This document shows positions 1 to 4,952 of a DNA stretch of 8,573 nt, piece by piece. Within the stretch, counting starts at the first letter, position 1. Every line of letters starts with the position of its first letter. The position numbers were made by a program, and so were the translations under genes. The stretch is from an uncultured Agathobaculum sp. Lineage in GTDB: Bacteria > Bacillota > Clostridia > Oscillospirales > Butyricicoccaceae. The notes under the pieces are model-generated. The model had not been told where the DNA came from, searched no databases, and saw only the letters and a program-made list of their open reading frames with translations. The stretch is taken from contig CALWEB010000065.1 in the NCBI GenBank assembly GCA_944376955.1, forward strand, positions 1 through 8,573, given 5' to 3'.

Positions 1-270
1 GATAAGGGCTGCAAGGGTGCGCCCGATCTGGTGATAGAGATCTTGTCTCCCTCCAGCATTCGAAATGACCGGCTGACAAAGTTCAATCTTTACCAGCGTG
101 CAGGCGTGCGGGAATACTGGATCGTCAACCCTGCCGAGAAGAGCATACAGGTCTTTGTGCTGGACGATGTCCATTATGCAGCTGCCGCGCTGGGCAGCGG
201 CACGGACGTGCTCAAGGTAAACGTGCTGGACGGCTGTTATATTGACCTTGGGCGTGTGTTTGAGGAATAG
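1..270 (+). CDS. Uma2 family endonuclease (DUF820), C-terminal part only
   Basis: The reading frame is open from the first base and ends at TAG 268-270, so the window holds only the last 89 residues; the N-terminal half lies outside. The visible part has the pattern of Uma2 (DUF820) proteins, a PD-(D/E)xK nuclease-fold family: PDLVIEILSPSS near the left edge supplies the acidic catalytic core, followed by a Lys in RLTKFNLYQRAGVREYWIVNP, with the EYWIV-P strand that is highly typical of the family. A GTG at base 31 falls inside the conserved motif and is not the real start. Uma2 proteins are abundant in some bacteria, but their biological role is poorly defined; many sit in accessory DNA. Here the gene lies on the element side of the tRNA junction at 933, which fits a mobile cargo gene. 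Family assignment is firm; function is not. Confidence 0.85.
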   Translation, partial: DKGCKGAPDLVIEILSPSSIRNDRLTKFNLYQRAGVREYWIVNPAEKSIQVFVLDDVHYAAAALGSGTDVLKVNVLDGCYIDLGRVFEE

Positions 271-302
271 GCCTGATATGGTGCTGCCGGGCTCGGTACT
301 AT

Positions 303-363
303 CTGGATAGCGGTTTGCTATTGAGTGTTTGACGGTATTCTGGATAACGGTTTGTTATTGAGT
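303..363. repeat. imperfect tandem repeat, two 24-bp copies, period 37
   Basis: Copy one at 303-326 and copy two at 340-363 both read CTGGATA-CGGTTTG-TATTGAGT, differing only at two positions (G/A and C/T). The period is 37 bases. The repeat starts shortly after the Uma2 stop codon. No function is known to me. Confidence 0.6.
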
Positions 364-380
364 TTTCCGTGCAATCGGGG

Positions 381-572
381 GGTGGTAAACCACCACCCCA
401 TATCAGGGGTGGTAAAGCGCCACCCCATCGGCGCAATAGGTACCCATCATATTGGGGGTACCCGCCTGTGCATTCCGTAGGGATTCACGACGGTAACGCT
501 ACATGGGATGAGTGATGTTTTTAAGAGGGCGTAAATATCTACCCATCGCCCCTAAGGTGGTGAAATACCACC
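381..572. repeat. cluster of four short hairpins
   Basis: Four perfect inverted repeats are visible: GGTGGT 381-386 with ACCACC 389-394; GGGGTGG 406-412 with CCACCCC 420-426; GGTACCC 439-445 with GGGTACC 456-462; and GGTGGT 556-561 with ACCACC 567-572. Three share the same GGTGG stem sequence. None has a following T tract, so they are not intrinsic terminators. They could be a REP-like repeat, protein-binding sites or part of a structured RNA; the sequence does not decide. Confidence 0.55.
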
Positions 573-795
573 ATTGCAAAGTAAATCTGCCAGCCGAGCG
601 GGCGCGATCTATGGCGGTGATTGAAAGAAGAGCTATGAGAGTATCCACGGCATAATAAGCCATGGTTTATGTGACCGGAGCCAATAGGGACGATCGTGCA
701 AGGTACTGTGAGCGGACCGGCCGCGAGTGGATGCTACGACCCGCAAAATCCCCCAGATTTTGGGCTTGAAAAAGTATGGTTTCTGCTTCTTTGGC

Positions 796-817
796 TTGGT
801 GTTTATTTGGTGTTTAT
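796..817. repeat. perfect 11-bp tandem direct repeat, candidate recombinase arm site
   Basis: TTGGTGTTTAT occurs twice back to back at 796-806 and 807-817. The second copy is followed by CACCAA at 821-826, giving an inverted repeat with its TTGGTG. The site lies about 115 bases from the tRNA-derived core, the distance range in which tyrosine integrases and excisionases of integrative elements often bind short direct repeats. The repeat is seen; the role is inferred. Confidence 0.45.
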
Positions 818-866
818 GAGCACCAAAACAGCCTTTCATTGATGCTCCTAAAAGTTCGTGTCTCGC

Positions 867-895
867 TTGGAAATTTCGATAAAATGCGCTATAAT
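867..895 (+). promoter_or_regulatory. outward-facing sigma-A promoter at the element end
   Basis: TTGGAA (867-872) and a perfect TATAAT (890-895) are separated by exactly 17 bases. Transcription would start near 902 and read rightward across the tRNA fragment, where the strong hairpin at 983-1028 would stop it. In a circular form of the element the same promoter would read into whatever lies at the other element end. Confidence 0.55.
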
Positions 896-932
896 GGCGT
901 GATTTTGTGCGAAATAAAATGAACAATAGACA

Positions 933-977
933 CTCCGACTCCAAAGGCCGTGCGTTCGAATCGCATCGGGCGTACCA
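933..977 (+). pseudogene. 3' half of tRNA-Arg (CCG), attachment-site remnant
   Basis: The 45 bases read as a tRNA from the anticodon loop onward: loop CTCCGAC (933-939, anticodon CCG), 3' anticodon stem TCCAA (940-944), variable AGGCC (945-949), T stem GTGCG (950-954), T loop TTCGAAT (955-961), T stem CGCAT (962-966), 3' acceptor strand CGGGCGT (967-973), discriminator A and encoded CCA (975-977). The five bases before the loop (AGACA) do not pair with TCCAA, and no D arm or 5' acceptor (ACGCCCG or GCGCCCG) lies upstream, so this is not a working gene. A fragment starting exactly at the anticodon loop is the known outcome of tyrosine-recombinase integration with crossover in that loop. The element should lie to the left, and the intact tRNA at its far end outside the window. 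Confidence 0.75.
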
Positions 978-982
978 GAAGT

Positions 983-1028
983 AAATAATCCGAACGTATT
1001 CTTCTTGGAAGAGACGTTCGGATTATTT
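983..1028 (+). terminator. intrinsic terminator behind the tRNA-Arg 3' end
   Basis: A perfect 15-bp stem pairs 983-997 with 1014-1028. Its loop can pair further (T999-C1004 with G1008-G1013 after one bulged A), making an almost continuous hairpin, and it is followed by TTTGTTTATT. It starts five bases after CCA, as expected for the native terminator of the tRNA gene, which supports the view that the sequence right of the junction is original chromosome. Confidence 0.8.
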
Positions 1029-1186
1029 GTTTATTGGAGACAAGTAAGGAATGAGGACGTTTCCTGAACTTTCGTTCTCCGGGGTGGAGGTGTTGGCTGT
1101 GCAGTCCAAAGACGGCATTCTGGCGCGTTACAGTCCCCGGTAAGATTTGTCCTAGATTTCATTCAACCTGTGCGAATAGGCCCAAG

Positions 1187-1216
1187 AACCACGAGATTTT
1201 CTCGTGGTTTTGCTTT
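1187..1216 (+). terminator. terminator hairpin at the 3' end of the PucR gene
   Basis: AACCACGAGA (1187-1196) pairs perfectly with TCTCGTGGTT (1200-1209) around a 3-base loop. The T-rich tail (TTTTGCTTT) lies on the plus strand, so it best stops rightward transcription coming from the tRNA side. On the minus strand the tail is CTTGGG, so termination of the leftward PucR gene here would be weaker, although the hairpin sits right behind its stop codon. Confidence 0.65.
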
Positions 1217-2387
1217 AGTCAAAGGGCTGCGCGCATGTGCGCAGAAAATCCCGTATCTGAAAGGCGGTCAGTAGCTGGAAACATGCTGACTGATCGTCTA
1301 AGCGGTAGCCCAGCTTGTCACGCAGGATGGCAATGCGGTGGCTGATCGTGTTGCGGTGAAAAAACGACTGCGCTGCAATGGCTTGGATGCTGCCCTGATG
1401 TACCAGATACAAATATAATGTCTGCGCAAAGTTGCTGCCATGCCGGGCGTCGTAGTCCAGCACGGCGCCCAACTGCTCGCGCACATAGTCCTCCAAAAAG
1501 GCGCGGTTCGGCACCTCGAGCAGCAGGCGGAAAAAGCCCATATCATCGTAACTGGCCCGGTTCAGCATCTGGCTTTTGCCCCAGCGCAAGGCGGCCTGCG
1601 CCTGTTCCAGAGTGTTTGCCAGCCGGTCGAGTCCCAGCACCTGCCCGCCAATCCCGGCCGCGACCGACCGGTTGGGAAAACGCGCTTGCAGCCCGGTTTG
1701 TAAGTTTTCGACCAGTTCCTGCACCGCGTCTCGCCCGTCGGCCCGGCAGACCAGCCACGGGTTGGGGTTTTCCAGCAGCGCAAAGGCCGGATACGGCAGC
1801 AAAAAGCCCGAAATCCAGTCGCGCAGCACCGGGTCGGCCGGGGCCTCGGGGGAAATCTGAAGCTGCACAACGTAATACGCCCCTTGTTGGGCAAAGCCCT
1901 GGTCGGCCAGCAGCCGCAGCGCCGGGCCCTGCGCAGCCTCGCGATCGAGCAGGGTCAAAAACGCCCGCCCGATGGCCTCATCGTGCCGGGCATCGGTAAA
2001 AATGCGGTCGCAGTAATCCCGGGTAATATCGTAAATATGGATGTGCCATGGCATCACAAACAGTGGAAACCCCTCTGCATTGCAAAAATCCAGCACTTCC
2101 GGAGGGATGTTCTTCCGGTCCAGATACGGCCCTTCGTTGACGATCAGACCGCAGGCGTGCTGCCGGAAAATGCTGTGCAGCAGATGCAGCAGCCAGCCCT
2201 CGTTTTTGCCGCTGAGTACGCCGGTGGTCAAAATCAGCTCCCCGCCATATAGAAAATCCGATGTGGTGTAATCCTCGGACACATAGACCCAGCGCATACA
2301 GTTTTGCAGACCCCGTTCTCCGGCCAATAGCTGCAACTGAAACCGCTGCCGGGTGTCCTCGTAAACGCCGCGCAGCAACAGTGCCAC
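1215..2387 (-). CDS. PucR family transcriptional regulator
   Basis: A DNA-binding regulator of 390 residues. The N-terminal ~125 residues match the PucR ligand-sensing domain (RWVYVSED, then GGELILTTG and the hydrophobic GLIVNEGPYLD strand). A middle region probably has the GGDEF-like fold common in this family. Residues ~320-380 form the PucR C-terminal helix-turn-helix, with FAQTLYLYLVHQGSIQAIA and the recognition helix FFHRNTISHRIAILRDKLGY. I chose GTG at 2387 because AAAGGGG (2402-2396) stands eight bases before it; an in-frame GTG at 2426 would add 13 residues but has no ribosome binding site. PucR proteins usually control amino acid, purine or other nitrogen-compound catabolism, often from a divergent position and often as activators. 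Here the divergent target is the gabT-like gene, with two palindromes in the gap. The first also lies just upstream of this start, so autoregulation is likely. The effector is unknown. Confidence 0.9.
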   Translation of the reverse strand: MALLLRGVYEDTRQRFQLQLLAGERGLQNCMRWVYVSEDYTTSDFLYGGELILTTGVLSGKNEGWLLHLLHSIFRQHACGLIVNEGPYLDRKNIPPEVLDFCNAEGFPLFVMPWHIHIYDITRDYCDRIFTDARHDEAIGRAFLTLLDREAAQGPALRLLADQGFAQQGAYYVVQLQISPEAPADPVLRDWISGFLLPYPAFALLENPNPWLVCRADGRDAVQELVENLQTGLQARFPNRSVAAGIGGQVLGLDRLANTLEQAQAALRWGKSQMLNRASYDDMGFFRLLLEVPNRAFLEDYVREQLGAVLDYDARHGSNFAQTLYLYLVHQGSIQAIAAQSFFHRNTISHRIAILRDKLGYRLDDQSACFQLLTAFQIRDFLRTCAQPFD

Positions 2388-2409
2388 AGGCACCACCCCT
2401 TTCCCAGTT

Positions 2410-2430
2410 GATTGTGATATACACACAATC
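2410..2430. promoter_or_regulatory. candidate PucR operator 1
   Basis: A perfect inverted repeat with GATTGTG (2410-2416) and CACAATC (2424-2430) around seven bases. It shares the core TTGTG-N7-CACAA with operator 2. It sits just upstream of the regulator's ribosome binding site and overlaps a minus-strand TATATC (2421-2416) that could be the regulator's own -10 box, so binding here may repress pucR. No clear -35 accompanies that box. Confidence 0.55.
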
Positions 2431-2462
2431 GACCGGTTTGCTATGCGGCATAAGACCTGTAT

Positions 2463-2483
2463 TGTTGTGCGTACAGCACAACA
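2463..2483. promoter_or_regulatory. candidate PucR operator 2
   Basis: A perfect inverted repeat with TGTTGTGC (2463-2470) and GCACAACA (2476-2483) around five bases; the core is again TTGTG-N7-CACAA. Its centre (2473) is 53 bases from that of operator 1 (2420), about five helical turns, so both would face the same side of the DNA. It lies about 75 bases upstream of the predicted gabT-like transcription start, a typical activator position. Confidence 0.6.
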
Positions 2484-2512
2484 GAACGGTTTTTTATTGG
2501 GATATGCGCCTA

Positions 2513-2541
2513 TTGCCTTTGCGGAGCAAATCCTCTATACT
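2513..2541 (+). promoter_or_regulatory. predicted promoter of the gabT-like gene
   Basis: TTGCCT (2513-2518) and TATACT (2536-2541) are spaced by 17 bases. Transcription would begin near 2548, leaving a leader of about 110 bases before the start codon. The -35 box is weak, which suits a promoter that needs an activator such as the divergent PucR protein. Confidence 0.5.
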
Positions 2542-2563
2542 GCGTACAGAAACAAAAACACGG

Positions 2564-2635
2564 CAGCGGCTGATGTTCGGATGAAATGGCGAATGCAACG
2601 ACGCATTTTATCGGGATATTGGCCGCTGTTTTTTT
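2564..2635 (+). terminator. leader terminator/attenuator before the gabT-like gene
   Basis: Bases 2564-2588 pair with 2604-2628 over 25 positions with a single mismatch (G2579/G2613) and five G-T wobbles. The base of the stem is CAGCGGC with GCCGCTG, and seven T residues follow directly (2629-2635). This is the form of an intrinsic terminator, yet it lies between the predicted promoter and the ribosome binding site (2644-2649), so gene expression requires readthrough. Confidence 0.6.
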
Positions 2636-2657
2636 GGCAACACAGGAGGTTTTTATT

Positions 2658-4019
2658 ATGTTACGAGAGGCTTTACCCGAAATCGTCACCGAAACCCTAC
2701 TAGGTCCCAAGGCGCAGGCCATTCTGGACCGCCGCCATGCGGTCATCCCCAACGCCATCGGGTGCGTATATCCGGCTGTCATCGAGCGTGGCGCGGGTGC
2801 CATCATTGAGGACGTGGACGGCAACCGGTTTTTGGACTGGATCGGCGGCGTCGGCGTGCTCAACATCGGCTATTCGCACCCGGAAGTCGTCAGGGCTGTA
2901 CAAGAACAGGCCGAGCGGTATTTCCACGCCATGTTCAACGTTGTCACCCACGAAGGGTATGTGGCGCTTGCCGAAAAGCTGTGCGAGCTCGCGCCCGTCC
3001 GCGGCGAGCACAAAAAAGCCTTTTTCGCCAATTCGGGCGCTGAAGCCGACGAAAACGCAGTCAAGGTCGCCCGTGCCTACACCAAACGCCCCAATATCAT
3101 TGTCTTTTCGGGCGCCTTCCACGGCCGCACCATGCTGACCATGTCTATGACCTCCAAAAAGGCTTATGCTGCGGGCATGGGGCCGCTGCCCGGTGGCATC
3201 TTCCGCGCCCAGTTCCCGTATTATTACCGCAAGCCGGCCGGTATGCCGCAGGAGGCTGCGCTCGATTATTACATGCAGTCGATTTATGATGTGTTCGAGC
3301 AGTGCGCGGCCGCAGACACCATTGCCGCCATCGTGGTCGAGCCGCTGCAAGGTGAGGGCGGTTTCATCCCCGCGCCGCTCGAATGGGTCAAGGCGGTGCG
3401 CGCGGTCTGCGACAAATATGGCATTTTGCTGGTTGCGGATGAGGTACAGACCGGTTTCTGCCGCACCGGCCGCATGTTTGCCAGCCAGTACTGGGATGAG
3501 GTGGGCGTGCAGCCCGACCTGCTGACTACGGCCAAGTCGATCGCCGGCGGCGTGCCGCTGTCCGCCATCGTCGGCCGGGCTGAGGTGCTGGACGCCCCGG
3601 CACCGGGCACTATCGGCGGCACCTATTGCGGCAATGCGCTGGCCTGCGCCGCAGCGCTCAAGGTCATCGAAATCATGGAGCGCGACCATCTGGCCGACCG
3701 TTCGCTGGAAATCGGCAGCCGGGTCATGGCTCGGTATCGGGAACTGATGGAGCAGTACGACTGCATTGGTGATGTGCGCGGCTTAGGCGGCATGGTCGGC
3801 ATTGAATTCGTCACCGACCGGGCGAGCAAGACCCCGGATGCGGCACTCACGTCGGCCGTCATTCAGGCATGTGCTGCGCACGGCCTGCTGGTGGAAAACG
3901 CGGGCACCTACGGCAATGTCATCCGCCTGCTCGCGCCGCTCGTGATGACCGATGCCCAGCTGGAAGCCGGGCTGGACATCTTTGCGGACGCGCTAGCCGC
4001 ATGTACCCGTGCCTGCTGA
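2658..4019 (+). CDS. GabT-like class III aminotransferase
   Basis: A pyridoxal-phosphate enzyme of 453 residues in the class III (omega) aminotransferase family, moving the terminal amino group of substrates such as 4-aminobutyrate to an oxo acid in the cytoplasm. All expected sites are present: phosphate-binding SGAEADENA (Ser126), GAFHGRT (His155), VEPLQGEGG (Glu228), cofactor Asp261 in ADEVQTGFCRTG and the Schiff-base Lys293 in TTAKSIAGG. The stretches AKSIAGG, GGTYCGN and IGDVRGLGGM closely resemble GABA aminotransferase GabT. ATG 2658 is chosen because AGGAGG (2644-2649) stands eight bases upstream; an in-frame ATG at 2586 lies inside the leader hairpin without a binding site. The N terminus is about 25 residues longer than in Escherichia coli GabT. 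It lies divergent from the PucR regulator, its likely controller. The substrate could instead be beta-alanine, 5-aminovalerate or another omega-amino acid. Confidence 0.88.
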   Translation: MLREALPEIVTETLLGPKAQAILDRRHAVIPNAIGCVYPAVIERGAGAIIEDVDGNRFLDWIGGVGVLNIGYSHPEVVRAVQEQAERYFHAMFNVVTHEGYVALAEKLCELAPVRGEHKKAFFANSGAEADENAVKVARAYTKRPNIIVFSGAFHGRTMLTMSMTSKKAYAAGMGPLPGGIFRAQFPYYYRKPAGMPQEAALDYYMQSIYDVFEQCAAADTIAAIVVEPLQGEGGFIPAPLEWVKAVRAVCDKYGILLVADEVQTGFCRTGRMFASQYWDEVGVQPDLLTTAKSIAGGVPLSAIVGRAEVLDAPAPGTIGGTYCGNALACAAALKVIEIMERDHLADRSLEIGSRVMARYRELMEQYDCIGDVRGLGGMVGIEFVTDRASKTPDAALTSAVIQACAAHGLLVENAGTYGNVIRLLAPLVMTDAQLEAGLDIFADALAACTRAC

Positions 4020-4029
4020 GTGGATTTTA

Positions 4030-4060
4030 TGGTATAATACCTCTATCGGACCAGTACCGA
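4030..4060 (+). promoter_or_regulatory. extended -10 promoter of the XRE-cupin gene, with possible operator
   Basis: TGGTATAAT at 4030-4038 is an extended -10 with a perfect TATAAT; no good -35 is seen 17 bases upstream. The short inverted repeat TCGG (4046-4049) with CCGA (4057-4060) lies between the transcription start and the ribosome binding site, where an autorepressor could bind. Confidence 0.5.
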
Positions 4061-4076
4061 ACGGGAGGGATTTGCC

Positions 4077-4640
4077 ATGGATTACCTATCGCACAACATT
4101 GCCTTGAATTTAAACCGCATCCGCCGGGCCAAAGGGATGAGTATGGATCTGGTGGCCGAGCAGACCGGCGTGAGCAAAAGTATGCTGGCGCAGATCGAAA
4201 AAGGCACAGCCAATCCGTCGATCGACATATTGGGCCGCATCATCAGCGGCCTGCGCATTGACTTAAACGATCTGACCGGGCCACCGCCGCAGGACGCTAT
4301 CCTCATTCGCATCGCGGACACCGCCCCGACCAAGGAAGTGTCCGGGCAGTATACCGTGCGTACCTGCTTTCCCTTTCAGGAAAACCACCGGGTGGAGATC
4401 TATCAGATCGAACTGGCGCCGGGCGGCGTCTATCCGGCGGGTAGCCACGGCGAACGCACGCGCGAATATCTGACCGTCCAGTCCGGCACGCTGCGTCTGG
4501 AGCTCGAAAGCGGCAGTCATATCATCCAAAGCGGTGAGATCTTTCGCTTCGAGTCTAGTCAGGAGCACCGCTATTGCTGCGTCGGCTCCGACCCATGTTC
4601 GGTATTGTGCATGTTTCTGGAATATCAGCGGGATGTTTAA
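4077..4640 (+). CDS. XRE family transcriptional regulator with cupin domain
   Basis: A 187-residue regulator with two parts. Residues 7-62 form a Cro/C1-type helix-turn-helix: NLNRIRRAKGMSMDLVAEQT, then the recognition helix in GVSKSMLAQIEKG, then NPSIDILGRI. Residues ~105-183 form a cupin barrel with the metal or ligand motif regions GSHGERTREYLTVQSG (His124, Glu130) and GEIFRFESSQEH (His164). Length and order match the XRE-cupin family that includes PuuR, the putrescine-pathway repressor. ATG 4077 has GGGAGGG (4063-4069) seven bases upstream. The gene follows the gabT-like gene by 57 bases but has its own extended -10 promoter. A likely target is the next promoter at 4828, which has an operator-like palindrome. 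The ligand is unknown; a pathway amine or amino acid is a reasonable guess from context. Confidence 0.9.
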   Translation: MDYLSHNIALNLNRIRRAKGMSMDLVAEQTGVSKSMLAQIEKGTANPSIDILGRIISGLRIDLNDLTGPPPQDAILIRIADTAPTKEVSGQYTVRTCFPFQENHRVEIYQIELAPGGVYPAGSHGERTREYLTVQSGTLRLELESGSHIIQSGEIFRFESSQEHRYCCVGSDPCSVLCMFLEYQRDV

Positions 4641-4694
4641 TATATTGCACATAGCGGCGTAAAACCATGTTCCGGCCTGTGTGACCGGGGATAC

Positions 4695-4723
4695 GGGGCT
4701 TCGTCCGGATGCGCCTCTTTTTT
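4695..4723 (+). terminator. weak terminator after the XRE-cupin gene
   Basis: GGGGC (4695-4699) can pair with GCCTC (4713-4717, one G-T pair) and is followed by six T residues (4718-4723). The stem is short with a 13-base loop, so it is a marginal terminator; position and T tract are its best support. Confidence 0.35.
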
Positions 4724-4790
4724 CTGGGCGAATCCGTTTGTTTTCCGACATGGCTCGGGAAAATGTGTAAATGTGCTGCATAATTTGTTT

Positions 4791-4807
4791 TATATTTGTG
4801 CAATATA
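4791..4807. promoter_or_regulatory. candidate operator upstream of the second aminotransferase promoter
   Basis: TATATT (4791-4796) and AATATA (4802-4807) form a perfect 6-bp inverted repeat around TGTGC. It ends 20 bases before the -35 box. It contains TTGTG, the half-site core of the candidate PucR operators, but the other half-site is poor, so the XRE-cupin protein is at least as likely a binder. Confidence 0.35.
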
Positions 4808-4827
4808 CCAAAATTCTGTTATATCGC

Positions 4828-4856
4828 TTGACACTTTCACTCGCTTGTGTTATGGT
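4828..4856 (+). promoter_or_regulatory. promoter of the aminotransferase-kinase-permease operon
   Basis: A perfect TTGACA (4828-4833) is followed after 17 bases by TATGGT (4851-4856), preceded by TG at 4848-4849 as in an extended -10. Transcription would start near 4863, about 21 bases before the leader hairpin. Confidence 0.65.
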
Positions 4857-4883
4857 AATCTCGTTCAATATAAAGGACAAAGC

Positions 4884-4924
4884 AAAGGCGCTTTTCCCGG
4901 GGGGAAAAGTGCCTTTTTGTTTTG
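4884..4924 (+). terminator. leader terminator/attenuator before the ArgD-like aminotransferase
   Basis: Bases 4884-4898 pair with 4902-4916: 15 pairs with one G-T wobble and a GGG loop. The 3' arm runs into TTTTTGTTTTG (4914-4924). It has every mark of an intrinsic terminator but lies about 28 bases before the ATG and downstream of the only good promoter. No promoter fits in the remaining gap, so this operon depends on readthrough. Confidence 0.75.
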
Positions 4925-4952
4925 ATTCCAGACGATCAGGAGGAAGAAAGAA

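Larger units (their letters stand above)
271..932. other. gene-poor end of a putative integrated element
   Basis: No convincing gene is seen over about 660 bases. The left half holds an imperfect tandem repeat and several GGTGGT/ACCACC hairpins. The right half becomes AT-rich and holds a small hairpin (CAAAATC 744-750 with GATTTTG 756-762, not followed by a T tract on either strand), an 11-bp direct repeat and a promoter, then meets the tRNA fragment at 933. A 103-codon open frame on the minus strand (633-944) lacks a recognisable domain and runs across the tRNA fragment, so it is not called. By position this is the terminal non-coding segment of an integrative element. Confidence 0.55.
4641..4952. 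other. regulatory intergenic region before the second aminotransferase
   Basis: This 312-base gap contains no convincing gene. It holds a weak terminator behind the XRE gene, an AT-rich stretch with a palindrome at 4791-4807, a good promoter at 4828-4856, and a strong terminator-type hairpin at 4884-4924 just before the ribosome binding site GGAGGAAG (4939-4946). TATATTGCACA (4641-4651) recurs as its exact reverse complement at 4797-4807. Confidence 0.7.

Noticed and set aside
381..572. CRISPR array
   Set aside because: The GGTGG hairpins differ in length and spacing and there is no regular repeat-spacer pattern; no cas gene is present.
633..944. 103-codon open frame on the minus strand in the element end
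   Set aside because: No recognisable domain, basic and aromatic-rich composition typical of chance frames, and it runs across the 11-bp repeats, the promoter and into the tRNA fragment. It may be a repeated non-coding sequence translated by chance.
902..977. Complete tRNA ending at 977
   Set aside because: No 5' acceptor strand, no D arm and no 5' anticodon stem can be found upstream of the anticodon loop.
1051..1143. 30-codon plus-strand frame (starts MRTFPELSF) after the tRNA terminator
   Set aside because: AAGGA directly touches the ATG, too close for normal initiation, no promoter is evident and no family is recognised. The plus-strand terminator at 1187-1216 is the only hint in its favour.
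2586..2657. Longer N terminus for the gabT-like protein
   Set aside because: The extension starts in the leader hairpin without a binding site, while ATG 2658 has AGGAGG at ideal distance.
2581..2703. Possible 40-codon leader peptide gene in the gabT-like leader
   Set aside because: No ribosome binding site before its ATG, which lies inside the stable hairpin; no run of control codons of the kind seen in classical attenuation.
4796..4849. PucR half-sites TTGTG at 4796-4800 and 4845-4849
   Set aside because: Five-base matches without the opposing CACAA half are expected by chance in this AT-rich stretch.
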